This document shows positions 8,305-17,919 of a stretch of 64,000 nucleotides of DNA, piece after piece. Every line of letters begins with the position of its first letter. Position 1 is the stretch's first letter. The notes beneath the pieces are model-generated. The model was not told the origin of the DNA. It was given only the letters and a program-made list of their open reading frames with translations, and did no database searches. A program made the translations under genes and the position numbers. Location of the stretch: NCBI RefSeq assembly GCF_012030425.1, contig NZ_JAAUVN010000006.1, forward strand, positions 268,271 to 332,270, given 5' to 3'. The DNA comes from Sphingobacterium sp. B16(2022). GTDB taxonomy: Bacteria; Bacteroidota; Bacteroidia; Sphingobacteriales; Sphingobacteriaceae.

Positions 8305-9288
8305 ATGATTATCAGTCAATTTAGGAAATTCACGCCCATTAATATCGTTCTTCTTATACTTATAGGATTTTTCTTATGTTTTGGTGTATTCATTCATCTG
8401 CCCGAAAGCCTGACTCCTATCCTATTTGAGCCCGCACTGGGCAATTTACTCGGAAAGGACGGTATCAATACCTTATCACCGCAAATGAATGTGCTGGTGA
8501 CATTAGGATTAACCATTATTCAAGCGACGATCCTAAATCGAATCATCGGTCATTTCAACTTGTTGGGTAAACCAAGTTTTCTTGTTGCATTGATGTATTT
8601 GACTTTAGCCAGTTTGTTTTTACCATTTCTGGTTATATCACCTACCCTGATCTGTAATTTCATATCGGTATGGATGCTGAGCAAATTATTAAGTTTATAC
8701 CGGCAACAAGATATCAAAGCACTGATGTTTGACCTGGGCATGATCGTAGCTATCGGTAGCTTGATCTATTTCCCTTTCATCATCATGTTTCTTTTACTTT
8801 GGATCAGTCTCATCATCTTCAGACCATTCAACTGGAGAGAATGGATTTCACCGTTGTTGGGTTTTGCAACCATCTATTTTATCCTTGCGGTAATCTACCT
8901 CTGGTTAGGGAGATTTAAGGATTTCTATAGCATCTGGCTACCGCTGACGAAAACATTTCCAACAACAGTAACGATGGAAATTCATGATTACTTTGTACTT
9001 ATACCCATCGTATTTAATTTGATACTTTTTCTCATCATTCTAAAAGATAATTTTTTTAAGAGCGTAGTACATATTCGAAAATCATTTCAGCTCTTATTTT
9101 TCATGTTGTTATTAGCAGTTGGTTCCTTTTATTGGAACAAGCAAATAACCGAAACACACTTTCTACTATGTGCACCTCCATTAGCAATTTATATGGCTTA
9201 TTATTTCACACATGCAAAGAAAAAATGGCTTTTTGAGAGTGTATACGCAATCATTATTTTAACAATACTGTATTTTCAGTTTTTCTAA
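8305..9288 (+). CDS. DUF6427 family polytopic membrane protein
   Basis: The 327-residue protein is almost wholly hydrophobic, with about nine membrane segments starting at residue 12. The stretches LCNFISVWMLSKLLSLYRQQ, FIIMFLLLWISLIIFRPFNW and REWISPLLGF resemble the Bacteroidota-restricted DUF6427 family, often annotated as a possible beta-carotene 15,15'-monooxygenase on weak grounds. I see no enzymatic motif. It follows the ccm genes, separated by 127 bp with a hairpin, so it may be transcribed alone. Confidence 0.7.
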   Translation: MIISQFRKFTPINIVLLILIGFFLCFGVFIHLPESLTPILFEPALGNLLGKDGINTLSPQMNVLVTLGLTIIQATILNRIIGHFNLLGKPSFLVALMYLTLASLFLPFLVISPTLICNFISVWMLSKLLSLYRQQDIKALMFDLGMIVAIGSLIYFPFIIMFLLLWISLIIFRPFNWREWISPLLGFATIYFILAVIYLWLGRFKDFYSIWLPLTKTFPTTVTMEIHDYFVLIPIVFNLILFLIILKDNFFKSVVHIRKSFQLLFFMLLLAVGSFYWNKQITETHFLLCAPPLAIYMAYYFTHAKKKWLFESVYAIIILTILYFQFF

Positions 9289-9512
9289 AATTTTAGCTAT
9301 CAGGAGTTTAACCTTTTTTAACAAAATCAACTCTACAAGGTCGCAAAAATTAAATAGTTTTGTATGCTGATAGGATCATCGTAAAATATAAATTTGAACA
9401 GATTTTTAACCCGTTATACCGATCTTTTCGCATATTTTTGGAATCTTTGAAACACAAAACTTTAATATATTATTAATATAAAATAAAAGTTTCGCAACTT
9501 TAATCTATAATC

Positions 9513-10835
9513 ATGCAGAAACGCTTTTTAAGCTCCATTACAAGTAAAGTACCTCAAGTGTTATTGACTTTAGGCTTATTATACAGCTCGTCAGCAGCAT
9601 TTGCGCAGAAGTCGACGTCTGCATCACCTTATTCACAATTTGGCTTGGGCCAAATGCGTGAAGATCTACTACCTCAACATCGTGCGATGGGTGGCTTATC
9701 AACGGGTGTCCGTTACTTCGGTTCAGTTTATAATACTAATCCTAGTAATCCAGCTTCATACTCTGCCGCCCAATTCAGTACTTTTGATGCCGGTCTATAT
9801 GGAAATTTCACCCAATTGAGTTCGAAAAATAAGTCTGATAATACTGCAGATTTTGCTTTCAGTCATATCACAATGACCTTTCCAATGAAAAAAGCGGGCG
9901 GTATCAGTATCGGTCTTTTACCATACTCAGATTTAGGTTACAACTCAAACAGTATACAAAAAATAGATACCGTTAATTACAGAAAAACATTTACTGGAGA
10001 AGGTGGGTTAACAAAAGCTTATTTCGGATACGGTGTCAATATCACAAAGAATTTCAGTGTCGGAGCTAATATTTCTTACTTATTTGGTACCTTAAATGAT
10101 TTTAGCCGACTTGAATTACCCTTTAACTACGGTCTGAACGTACAACAACAAGATAAACGTGAAATCCAAGGTGTAAGCTTTGACTACGGGGCTCAGTATT
10201 ACAAAACGATCAATAAAGAATATTCGATAACAGTTGGTTATTCGGGATCATTGAATAATGCAATCCATGACCGCACAACATCATTTGTGACGCGTACGCT
10301 ACCCTCAAACAATAGTGACGACACAAATATCGCTTTGGATACAGTGAGTCAAACTGAGCGAACGAGAAGAGATTTAAACCTTCCATTAAAACATAATGTC
10401 GGTATTACTTTTGCCAGAACAAACCGTTGGTTAGTAGGTGCAGAATTCAAATATGCAGACTGGTCTAAATTTCAGGTAAGAAAAAACGAAGAAAACTTAA
10501 AAACAAATTATGGTTTTGCAATCGGTGGACAAATCACACCAGATCCAACTTCATTTAAATACACAAGTTTAATGGATTACCGTATCGGCTTCCGTTATAA
10601 CAGAACTCAATACTTCATCAACAAACAGGATATCAATGATATGGCTATTACCTTTGGGGTTGGCCTTCCATTAGCAAGAAATCCTTATTCAGGTGCATTT
10701 TCTAAAATCAATATCTCTGCAGAACTGGGACAAATGGGAACCATGAACAATAGCCTGATCAGAGAGAGATACGTCAACTTGAATGTTGGTTTTACTTTAA
10801 ATGACCGTTGGTTTAGAAGAAACTCCATTGATTAA
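9513..10835 (+). CDS. Putative outer-membrane beta-barrel protein
   Basis: The 440-residue protein has a signal peptide ending SSAAFAQ near residue 31, then alternating polar and hydrophobic strands rich in Gly, Tyr, Asn and Phe (for example GGISIGLLPYSDLGYN and FSVGANISYLFGTL). The pattern and the aromatic final strand (VNLNVGFTLNDRWF) fit an outer-membrane barrel. FadL/OmpP1-like transporters look similar, but I see no decisive FadL motif. It sits 13 bp upstream of lptC, so it is probably cotranscribed and linked to envelope assembly. Confidence 0.75.
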   Translation: MQKRFLSSITSKVPQVLLTLGLLYSSSAAFAQKSTSASPYSQFGLGQMREDLLPQHRAMGGLSTGVRYFGSVYNTNPSNPASYSAAQFSTFDAGLYGNFTQLSSKNKSDNTADFAFSHITMTFPMKKAGGISIGLLPYSDLGYNSNSIQKIDTVNYRKTFTGEGGLTKAYFGYGVNITKNFSVGANISYLFGTLNDFSRLELPFNYGLNVQQQDKREIQGVSFDYGAQYYKTINKEYSITVGYSGSLNNAIHDRTTSFVTRTLPSNNSDDTNIALDTVSQTERTRRDLNLPLKHNVGITFARTNRWLVGAEFKYADWSKFQVRKNEENLKTNYGFAIGGQITPDPTSFKYTSLMDYRIGFRYNRTQYFINKQDINDMAITFGVGLPLARNPYSGAFSKINISAELGQMGTMNNSLIRERYVNLNVGFTLNDRWFRRNSID

Positions 10836-10848
10836 TCAAGAGACTGAT

Positions 10849-11457
10849 ATGGCAAGACATACAATTGCCTCAAAAAAGCATTATACATTGCCTCTACTGC
10901 TCCTCATTGCAGTAGGGGCAATCTTCTTTACAGCTTGTGAACCCGATTTAAAAGAAGTAGATCGGATCGCTAATCTTAAAAAAGAAGAAGCCGTTGATAT
11001 CTCTCGTCACGTGGACGTCATCTATAGCGATTCAACGATCGTAAAAGCACGGATGTCAGCTCCTGAAATGCGCATTAAACATGATAGTACGCAAGTGTAT
11101 GAATTTCCTAAAGGTATCCAGATCATATTCTATGATAAAGATGTTAAAGAAACACAACGTATTATCTCGGATTATGCCATTCAGCATGAAGCGGCAAAAA
11201 CAACAACATTCAAAAAGAACGTTGTCGTAACGATGGCAGACGGGTCAATCATTAAAACAGATGAAATCATCTACGATGAAGGCAAAGAATCTTTCTATAA
11301 TAATATGCCTATAACGGCCTATTTCAAAGATAATAGAGGTAACCTGCAGGGATCTTCCTTTACTTCTGATAAGGATTTTAAAAAAATAAATATCCAAAAT
11401 TCAACGGGTGTCATGCTGGTAAAAGACAATAGTATGTTCCCTTCATTTGGCCAATAA
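10849..11457 (+). CDS. lptC: LPS export periplasmic/lipoprotein factor LptC
   Basis: The 202-residue protein has an N-terminal hydrophobic segment ending FFTACEPDLK, which looks like a lipobox (Cys 30), followed by an LptC-like jellyroll: MSAPEMRIKHDSTQVYEFPK, ISDYAIQHEAAKTTTFKKNV and TDEIIYDEGKESFY. LptC passes lipopolysaccharide from LptBFG to LptA across the periplasm. E. coli LptC keeps a membrane helix, while a lipidated form is plausible here. The start is ATG 10849; the longer frame runs into the upstream barrel gene by 35 bp and lacks a signal at its N-terminus. Confidence 0.85.
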   Translation: MARHTIASKKHYTLPLLLLIAVGAIFFTACEPDLKEVDRIANLKKEEAVDISRHVDVIYSDSTIVKARMSAPEMRIKHDSTQVYEFPKGIQIIFYDKDVKETQRIISDYAIQHEAAKTTTFKKNVVVTMADGSIIKTDEIIYDEGKESFYNNMPITAYFKDNRGNLQGSSFTSDKDFKKINIQNSTGVMLVKDNSMFPSFGQ

Positions 11458-11617
11458 AATTTGCTCAAAACAAATTTGGATGAAATAAGTTTCCCTTAAT
11501 CAGAAATAATTACTCTTTTTTTTATAAAAATTGTATCTTGCACCGCATTTAGGCATACTATTTCCTAAATAATGGTATTTTAAGTATTTAAACAATAATA
11601 AACACAATAAACAGACT

Positions 11618-13723
11618 ATGGGATTAATGAGCTTTTTGCGCAACCGAGCTGGTTTCATTTTAACTGGAGCTATGGCTGTGGCAATTCTAGCATTTTTATT
11701 AGGAGATGTTGTCAAATCTGGAACTCCGTTTTGGGCTAAAAACCAAAATCGCGTAGCAGAAATAAATGGAGAGAAAATCGATTTCCAAGAATTCAATCAA
11801 CAAGTTGATCAAACAGCAGAAATGTTTAAGCAACAAATGGGTGGTAACTTGACTCCTCAAATGAAATCATATGCTGTACAACAGGTATGGAATCAATTGT
11901 TGCAAAAAGAAATCCTAAAAAGCGAAATTGAAAAAATCGGCTTAGAGGTTGGTAAAAATGAATTAAATGATTTAGTTACAGGTAATCGCCCTTCGAATCA
12001 AATTGTTCAAGCTTTTACTGATCCACAAACAGGTCAATTTAATCGTAACCAATTATTAACATTCATTTCACAATTAAACACCGCGGGTAATCCTCAGGCA
12101 GCACAACAGTGGGAAATGTTATTAGCAGCTGTAAAGGAAGAACGTTTGAACAATAAATACACAAGTTTATTAAACAATAGTGTTTATGTTACTTCATTAG
12201 AAGCTAATGATGAATATCAACAACGCAATAAATTAGCAAATTTCAAATATGTATTATTGGATTATGCTGGCGTTAAGGATAGTGAAATCAAAATCACGGA
12301 TGCTGACTATCAAGCATATTACGATGAGCATAAAAACTCATTTAAAAATCAAGAAGAAACTCGCTCTATCGAGTATGTTGTTGTAGATGCACGTCCTACT
12401 GCAAAAGATATCGATTATGCAAAAGAGACTATCAATAGATTGAAAACTGAATTAGCAGCTTCAACAAACGATTCTTTATTTGCATCGATCAACTCAGACA
12501 ATAAATACCCTTATACTTTTGTTAAAAAAGGTCAATTAAGTCCAGCATTGGATTCAGTACTTTTCAATGTTCCGGCTGGAACTATTGTTGGTCCTTACGA
12601 ATCTAACGGTTTATTTGAAATTGCTAAAGTAGCACAAACGACTGTTGGACCTGACTCCGTAAAAGCTAGTCACATTTTATTGAACGCAACTGCTGAAGGT
12701 GGTGTTCAGAAAGCATTAGCAAAAGCAGACTCAATCAAAGGTTTATTAGCGAAAGGAGAAAGCTTCTCTTCACTAGCTGTCCAATTCAGTACTGACCAAG
12801 GTAGTAAAGTAAATGGTGGTGAACTTGGTACATTCCCTCGTGGACAAATGGTTCCTGTTTTTGATAACGCTGTATTCAACGGAAAAACAGGTGATATTAA
12901 AGTTGTGGAATCACAATTTGGTGTACATATCATCAAAATCGAGAATCAAATTGGCTCTGCAAAATATGTTAAAGCTGCGATCGTAGATAAAGCGATAATC
13001 AGTGGTAAAGAAACACTAAACACGGCACATAGCAAAGCAAATGCTTTCTTAACTGCAGCTACAGCACAAAACTTTGCTCAAGAAGCTCAAAAATTAGGAT
13101 TGAAAGCAACTACTGCAACTCGTGTTTTAGCAATGGACAATACATTGGACGGCAATGAAGCTCCAAGAGAATTGATCAAATGGGCATTCGAAGCTAAAAA
13201 AGATGATATTTCTGATCGTGTATTTGAAACAGAACAATCGTATATATTAGTACGTCTTGTTGATGTACAACCTAAAGGTATCCTGCCTTTAGCAACTGTG
13301 AAAAAAGATATTGAGCCTGCTGTAAAAAACGCAGTTAAAGCAAAACTATTGACAGAGAAAATGAATGCTGCTTTAAGCGGTGCTGGTTCTCTTGATCAGG
13401 TAGGACAGAAATTAGGTAAAACTCCAGTAGCGGTTGAAAATATCGTATTGGCAAATCCAGTTATCCCTGGAGTTTCTTTGGAAAACAAAGTGGTAGGTAC
13501 TGTATTTGGTTTACAACCGAACAAACCATCTAAAGCAATTGAAGGTGCACAAGGTGTATATGCTGTTCAAGTGAATGGCTTTGTTAACCCAGCTGCGATT
13601 CCTGATTTAAATGCTCAGAAAAAACAAATTTTAGCAGGAAAACTTCAACGTTCTTGGGCTTCAATTTTCAAAGCTTTACAAGATAAATCAGAAATCACTG
13701 ACAATCGCGTGAAATTCTTTTAA
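11618..13723 (+). CDS. ppiD: Membrane-anchored periplasmic foldase, PpiD/SurA-like
   Basis: The 701-residue protein has an N-terminal membrane anchor (GFILTGAMAVAILAFLLGDVV), a SurA/PpiD-type chaperone region (about residues 40-330) and a parvulin domain near 345-445. The parvulin domain shows VKASHILLNATAE, ADSIKGLLAKGESFSSLA, QFSTDQGSKVNGGELGTFPR and QFGVHIIKIENQ. It should isomerise prolyl bonds or act as a chaperone for proteins leaving the Sec translocon or bound for the outer membrane. The length is slightly above E. coli PpiD (623). It is followed directly by a strong terminator. Confidence 0.9.
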   Translation: MGLMSFLRNRAGFILTGAMAVAILAFLLGDVVKSGTPFWAKNQNRVAEINGEKIDFQEFNQQVDQTAEMFKQQMGGNLTPQMKSYAVQQVWNQLLQKEILKSEIEKIGLEVGKNELNDLVTGNRPSNQIVQAFTDPQTGQFNRNQLLTFISQLNTAGNPQAAQQWEMLLAAVKEERLNNKYTSLLNNSVYVTSLEANDEYQQRNKLANFKYVLLDYAGVKDSEIKITDADYQAYYDEHKNSFKNQEETRSIEYVVVDARPTAKDIDYAKETINRLKTELAASTNDSLFASINSDNKYPYTFVKKGQLSPALDSVLFNVPAGTIVGPYESNGLFEIAKVAQTTVGPDSVKASHILLNATAEGGVQKALAKADSIKGLLAKGESFSSLAVQFSTDQGSKVNGGELGTFPRGQMVPVFDNAVFNGKTGDIKVVESQFGVHIIKIENQIGSAKYVKAAIVDKAIISGKETLNTAHSKANAFLTAATAQNFAQEAQKLGLKATTATRVLAMDNTLDGNEAPRELIKWAFEAKKDDISDRVFETEQSYILVRLVDVQPKGILPLATVKKDIEPAVKNAVKAKLLTEKMNAALSGAGSLDQVGQKLGKTPVAVENIVLANPVIPGVSLENKVVGTVFGLQPNKPSKAIEGAQGVYAVQVNGFVNPAAIPDLNAQKKQILAGKLQRSWASIFKALQDKSEITDNRVKFF

Positions 13724-13745
13724 GATAATTTTAATTAACTTTGTA

Positions 13746-13774
13746 GCCGGACGAGTATATCGTCCGGCTTTTTT
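13746..13774 (+). terminator. Intrinsic terminator after ppiD
   Basis: Perfect 9-bp GC-rich stem (GCCGGACGA with TCGTCCGGC, 5-nt loop) followed by a run of six T. Confidence 0.9.
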
Positions 13775-13784
13775 ATTATTTGAT

Positions 13785-14297
13785 ATGGATATTCAAACCG
13801 ACATTGTAAATAAAGTTGCTCAGAGTGGTATTATCACTGTAGATCTTGCGAAGTTCAAGCCATCAGGTGAACTTGTTGAATATGATATTAAAGACAATCT
13901 ATTTCATGGCCTGATCTTAAAAGAGAAAGACTTTAGAGATTTTATAAAAACACATGACTGGTCAGCTTATGCAGGCAAACATGTCGCAATTACATGTTCG
14001 ACTGATGCTATTGTCCAGACATGGGCATATATGCTGTTAGCGACCAAATTAGAGCCGTTTGCAAAGACTGTTGTATTTGGAGATCTTGCTGAACTCGAAC
14101 GTATTCTATACGCCCAAACTATAGCCGAAATTGATATGTCTGAATATACTGATCAACGCGTTGTTGTAAAAGGATGTGGAGATATCAAAATTCCGGAATC
14201 GGCTTTCGTTCAGTTCTCTACTGCCTTGGCAAAAGTTGCGAAAAGTATCATGTATGGAGAACCTTGTTCTACCGTTCCTGTATTTAAACGTAAATAG
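13785..14297 (+). CDS. DUF2480 family protein
   Basis: The 170-residue soluble protein matches the Bacteroidota DUF2480 family: it opens with MDIQTDIVNKVAQSGIITVD and later has EKDFRDFIKTHDWSAYAGK, QTWAYMLLATKLEPFA and VVVKGCGDIKIPESAF. No signal peptide or membrane segment is visible, so it is probably cytoplasmic. The function is not known. It opens a closely spaced rightward run with the DUF3108 and DUF3109 genes, 41 bp upstream of the former. Confidence 0.8.
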   Translation: MDIQTDIVNKVAQSGIITVDLAKFKPSGELVEYDIKDNLFHGLILKEKDFRDFIKTHDWSAYAGKHVAITCSTDAIVQTWAYMLLATKLEPFAKTVVFGDLAELERILYAQTIAEIDMSEYTDQRVVVKGCGDIKIPESAFVQFSTALAKVAKSIMYGEPCSTVPVFKRK

Positions 14298-14317
14298 CGG
14301 TATTCGTAATTTCAAAA

Positions 14318-14325
14318 TATTTTTG
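14318..14325 (+). promoter_or_regulatory. Candidate -7 promoter element for the DUF3108 gene
   Basis: TATTTTTG matches TAnnTTTG, 13 bp before the ATG at 14339. No -33 box is clear. Confidence 0.35.
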
Positions 14326-14338
14326 TATTCTTACGTAT

Positions 14339-15124
14339 ATGAAAAAGCTAGTCTCGTTAATACTCTTAGTGCTCAGTTTCTGCGGTCAGATATTTGCTCA
14401 AGAACTTCCTCATTTGAAAGAATCCGCTTTTAAAGGCGGAGAAAAATTAGAGTACAAATTAAAGTATGGTTTTCTATCTGCGGCAACTGGCCTATTGACG
14501 GTAACAGATACTAAATCAGGTAGCGGGGCACCTGCATTCCGGTTATATGCAACTGGGAAAACTGCCGGAGCATTTGCTTTATATACAGTTAAGAACGAAT
14601 ACAACTCCTATATAGATGGTAAGACTTACCTGCCTTATTATTATACTGAAAACATCCGAGAAGGAGGTTACAGACGGAATGATAAGGTTACTTTCGATCA
14701 AAAGACAAGATCAGTAAGCGGAAATAAAGGAGACTTCAAAAGTGTAGTATCTCAAACATTTGATTTACTATCAGCATACTATTTTGCGCGCAATTTAGAC
14801 CTTTCGTCTGTCAAGCCAGGAGAGTCATTTAAATTGACTTATTTCTTAAACGACGAGATCGCCACATTAGGAATTAAATATATTGGTGTAGAAACCATAA
14901 AAACAGATTTAGGATCGTTAGAATGTCTTAAATTCAGTCCTGAAATAAAGCCAGGAAGAATTTTCAAGAAAAACAGTAAGTTATATCTTTGGGTAACCAA
15001 TGATGGGAATCGTATCCCTGTAAAAGCTAACGTAGACATTTTAATTGGTTCTGTCACATTAGAACTCTTAAAAGCCGAAGGCTTGAAACATAAACTCGGA
15101 CAACGTGCGAGTTATTCAAAATAA
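14339..15124 (+). CDS. DUF3108 domain exported protein
   Basis: The 261-residue protein has a signal peptide (to FCGQIFAQ, residue 21), then FKGGEKLEYKLKYGFLSAATG, typical of DUF3108. Later segments YYTENIREGGYRRNDKVTFD and FKLTYFLNDEIATLGIKYIG fit the same beta-rich periplasmic fold. DUF3108 proteins are thought to relate to lipoprotein or lipopolysaccharide carrier folds, but no activity is established. It ends 8 bp before the DUF3109 gene, so the two are almost surely cotranscribed. Confidence 0.82.
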   Translation: MKKLVSLILLVLSFCGQIFAQELPHLKESAFKGGEKLEYKLKYGFLSAATGLLTVTDTKSGSGAPAFRLYATGKTAGAFALYTVKNEYNSYIDGKTYLPYYYTENIREGGYRRNDKVTFDQKTRSVSGNKGDFKSVVSQTFDLLSAYYFARNLDLSSVKPGESFKLTYFLNDEIATLGIKYIGVETIKTDLGSLECLKFSPEIKPGRIFKKNSKLYLWVTNDGNRIPVKANVDILIGSVTLELLKAEGLKHKLGQRASYSK

Positions 15125-15132
15125 AAAATATC

Positions 15133-15696
15133 ATGATAGAAGTAGGAAATGTATTAGTGCACGAAGATTTGATTAACAATGATTTCGTATGCAATCTTTC
15201 CAAATGCAAAGGCATTTGCTGTATAGAAGGAGATTCCGGCGCTCCATTAAAACAAAATGAGCTGGCCATACTTGCGGAGATATATCCAAAAGTAAAACCT
15301 TACATGACAGCTAAAGGTATAGAAGCCATAGAAGATCAAGGCACACATGTGATTGATATGGACGGAGATTTAACAACCCCATGTGTCGATGGTAATAAAG
15401 AATGTGCATATGTTACTTGGGAAAATGGTATCACAAAATGTGCCATTGAGAAAGCATATGAGCTTGGAGATATCAACTGGAAAAAGCCAATTTCCTGTCA
15501 CCTATACCCTATTCGTACGACAACTTATCCTGAATTTGATGTGCTTCATTACGACAGATGGCACATCTGCAAAGATGCATGTACTTTTGGAAAAGAACTA
15601 CAGGTTCCTGTATACAAGTTCCTAAAAGACCCGTTAATTCGGGAATATGGTGACGAATGGTACCAAAAATTAGAGAATGCGGTAGATTCATTATAA
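15133..15696 (+). CDS. DUF3109 family cysteine-rich protein
   Basis: The 187-residue protein carries clustered cysteines: KCKGICCIEGDSGAPL near residue 24, CVDGNKECAY near 84, KCAIEKAY near 102, SCHLYPIRT near 119 and ICKDACTFGKEL near 143. This is the DUF3109 pattern, related to zinc or iron-sulphur binding YkgJ-like proteins, so a metal site is likely. No signal peptide is present. It lies immediately downstream of the DUF3108 gene. The metal and reaction are unknown. Confidence 0.85.
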   Translation: MIEVGNVLVHEDLINNDFVCNLSKCKGICCIEGDSGAPLKQNELAILAEIYPKVKPYMTAKGIEAIEDQGTHVIDMDGDLTTPCVDGNKECAYVTWENGITKCAIEKAYELGDINWKKPISCHLYPIRTTTYPEFDVLHYDRWHICKDACTFGKELQVPVYKFLKDPLIREYGDEWYQKLENAVDSL

Positions 15697-15754
15697 TCTA
15701 TTGCTTATATTTATAGACATTTAAGGAGATTATAGTGGTTTTTAACCATCTTGC

Positions 15755-16726
15755 ATGCTGAAATTAAAAGAAATACAACGTCCCATCCTCAAGGAATTGG
15801 CAACTTTTGAAACTGAATTTAAAGCTTCAATGAAAAGTTCAATCCCTCTATTAGATCGTATTACAGGATATATTGTGAAAACCAAAGGAAAACAGATGCG
15901 TCCAATGTTTGTTTTCTTTTCGGCAGGTCTGTGCAACGGTATAAAAGAATCCACCTATCGTGGCGCTTCCTTAGTTGAGTTGCTTCATACAGCGTCATTG
16001 GTTCATGATGATGTTGTAGACAATGCAAATGAACGAAGAGGTTTCTTTTCTGTGAACGCACTCTGGAAAAATAAAGTATCCGTTCTAGTCGGTGATTTTT
16101 TACTTTCCAAAGGATTGCTTCTTTCAGTAAAGCATCATGAATACGACTTACTGAAAATTGTTTCAGAGGCCGTTGAACAAATGAGTGAAGGTGAATTATT
16201 ACAGATTGAAAAAGCACGAAAACTAGATATCGAAGAATCAATCTATTTTGAAGTCATCCGTCAGAAGACAGCTTCATTGATTGCTTCCTGTTGTGCTTGT
16301 GGAGCATCATCATCTGGTGCCGATGCGACGACCGTTCAGAAACTACATGCATTTGGCGAAAAAATAGGTATCGCCTTTCAAATAAAAGATGATTTATTTG
16401 ATTTTGGAATCGACGATGTGGGCAAGCCACTCGGAAATGATATCAAAGAAAAAAAAATGACCCTACCACTGATATATGCATTGAGTCAAGCGGACAAATC
16501 AGAAAAAAGAAGAATCATCAATCTGGTAAAAAACCATAATGATGACAATAAAAAAGTAGCAGAAGTCATCGCGTTTGTAAGACAAAGTGGTGGATTGGAA
16601 TATGCAACAGAAAAAATGTTGGATTACCAAAAAGATGCTTTTAAAATATTAGATGAATTTCCTGATAATGAATATAAAACAGGGTTACTACAACTTGTCA
16701 AATTTACAACTGAAAGAAAAAAATAG
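15755..16726 (+). CDS. Polyprenyl diphosphate synthase (all-trans)
   Basis: The 323-residue protein has both aspartate-rich motifs of trans-prenyltransferases: LVHDDVVDNANERRG near residue 85 and FQIKDDLFDFG near 208, plus GKQMRPMFVFFSAGLC near 46. It should add isopentenyl units to an allylic diphosphate, making the long side chain of menaquinone or a similar lipid. The small residues before the first motif fit a medium or long chain product, but chain length cannot be read safely. The terC-like gene follows with a 3-bp gap. Confidence 0.9.
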   Translation: MLKLKEIQRPILKELATFETEFKASMKSSIPLLDRITGYIVKTKGKQMRPMFVFFSAGLCNGIKESTYRGASLVELLHTASLVHDDVVDNANERRGFFSVNALWKNKVSVLVGDFLLSKGLLLSVKHHEYDLLKIVSEAVEQMSEGELLQIEKARKLDIEESIYFEVIRQKTASLIASCCACGASSSGADATTVQKLHAFGEKIGIAFQIKDDLFDFGIDDVGKPLGNDIKEKKMTLPLIYALSQADKSEKRRIINLVKNHNDDNKKVAEVIAFVRQSGGLEYATEKMLDYQKDAFKILDEFPDNEYKTGLLQLVKFTTERKK

Positions 16727-16729
16727 AAA

Positions 16730-17788
16730 ATGAGTCACGAGATCATGTTTTTTGGAGGATTTTTAATCTTCATTATTTTAATGTTAGCGATCGATTTAGG
16801 AGTGTTTTCAAAAGGAGACAAAACTGTATCCCTAAAAAGTGCCGCCATCATGAGTATAATCTGGGTATTATTAGCATTAGGCTTCTACTGGGTTTTACGT
16901 CACTATGGCCATGAATTACACAACATTCAAGATCTAGATCATCTGCAACAAGTCATCAAAGCTCATCTGCATGACGTTAAAATCATACCTGGAGATCTGG
17001 AAGGAAGTATTGCGTTATACAATAACAACCTAGCCCTAGAATTTATAACAGGCTATGTAGTAGAATATGCCCTATCTGTCGATAATATCTTCGTTATGGT
17101 GCTCTTATTTTCATCTTTTGGTATTCCAGAACGTTACTACCATAAAGTATTGGTATGGGGCGTAATTGGAGCTGTATTAATGCGTTTCATATTCATCTTC
17201 TTAGGAGCAGCATTGATTACAAAATTCGGGTGGATCTTATACATCTTCGGTGGATTCTTATTGATTACCGGTATTAAGATGTTCTTAAATAGAAATCAAG
17301 AGGAAGAAGTAGATCCACAAAACCATCCTGTGGTAAAATTTGCATCTAAATATTTTAAGGTGACGCCTAAATTAGATGGTGGTCACTTTTTCCATATTGA
17401 AAATGGTGTCAAATATATGACACCTTTATTCTTGGTTCTGTTGGTAATTGAATTTACCGATTTAATTTTTGCTGTAGATTCTATTCCAGCGATCTTCTCG
17501 GTAACAAAAGATGCATACGTCGTATTTTTCTCAAATATCTTCGCGGTATTAGGATTGCGCTCTATGTTCTTCTTATTGGTTAATATCATTCACAAATTCC
17601 ATTACCTGAAGGTAGGATTAGCATTTTTACTAATTTTCATCGGATTAAAAATGTTACTGCATCACTGGTTGGTACAAATTGGTTTTTCAACATCACATTC
17701 ATTGATTATTATCGTCAGTATTTTGGTGATCAGTGTCGTCGCGTCATTGGTATTTCCTAAAAAACCAGATCTCAAAATAGAAAATTAA
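16730..17788 (+). CDS. TerC/Alx family integral membrane protein
   Basis: The 352-residue protein has about nine membrane segments and the family motifs ALEFITGYVVEYALSVDNIFV near residue 100 and FTDLIFAVDSIPAIF near 241. The two membrane Asp residues of these motifs are the likely metal path. TerC/Alx proteins export manganese or other metals and can protect proteins secreted through Sec from mismetallation. A specific substrate is not shown here. It is cotranscribed with the polyprenyl synthase gene and closed by a strong terminator. Confidence 0.9.
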   Translation: MSHEIMFFGGFLIFIILMLAIDLGVFSKGDKTVSLKSAAIMSIIWVLLALGFYWVLRHYGHELHNIQDLDHLQQVIKAHLHDVKIIPGDLEGSIALYNNNLALEFITGYVVEYALSVDNIFVMVLLFSSFGIPERYYHKVLVWGVIGAVLMRFIFIFLGAALITKFGWILYIFGGFLLITGIKMFLNRNQEEEVDPQNHPVVKFASKYFKVTPKLDGGHFFHIENGVKYMTPLFLVLLVIEFTDLIFAVDSIPAIFSVTKDAYVVFFSNIFAVLGLRSMFFLLVNIIHKFHYLKVGLAFLLIFIGLKMLLHHWLVQIGFSTSHSLIIIVSILVISVVASLVFPKKPDLKIEN

Positions 17789-17790
17789 TA

Positions 17791-17822
17791 AAAAACGGGG
17801 CTTTAAAAGCCCCGTTTTTTTG
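17791..17822 (+). terminator. Intrinsic terminator after terC-like gene
   Basis: ACGGGGCTT and AAGCCCCGT form a strong stem flanked by A and T runs. It can work in both directions but lies between two rightward genes. Confidence 0.9.
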
Positions 17823-17919
17823 TTAAGCACAATTTTATTACAATCAAATTGTAAGAATGTCATGATGGTAAATGAATTTATTTTTAATTTAGCATCATAA
17901 AATCATTAACTTTTAAAAA

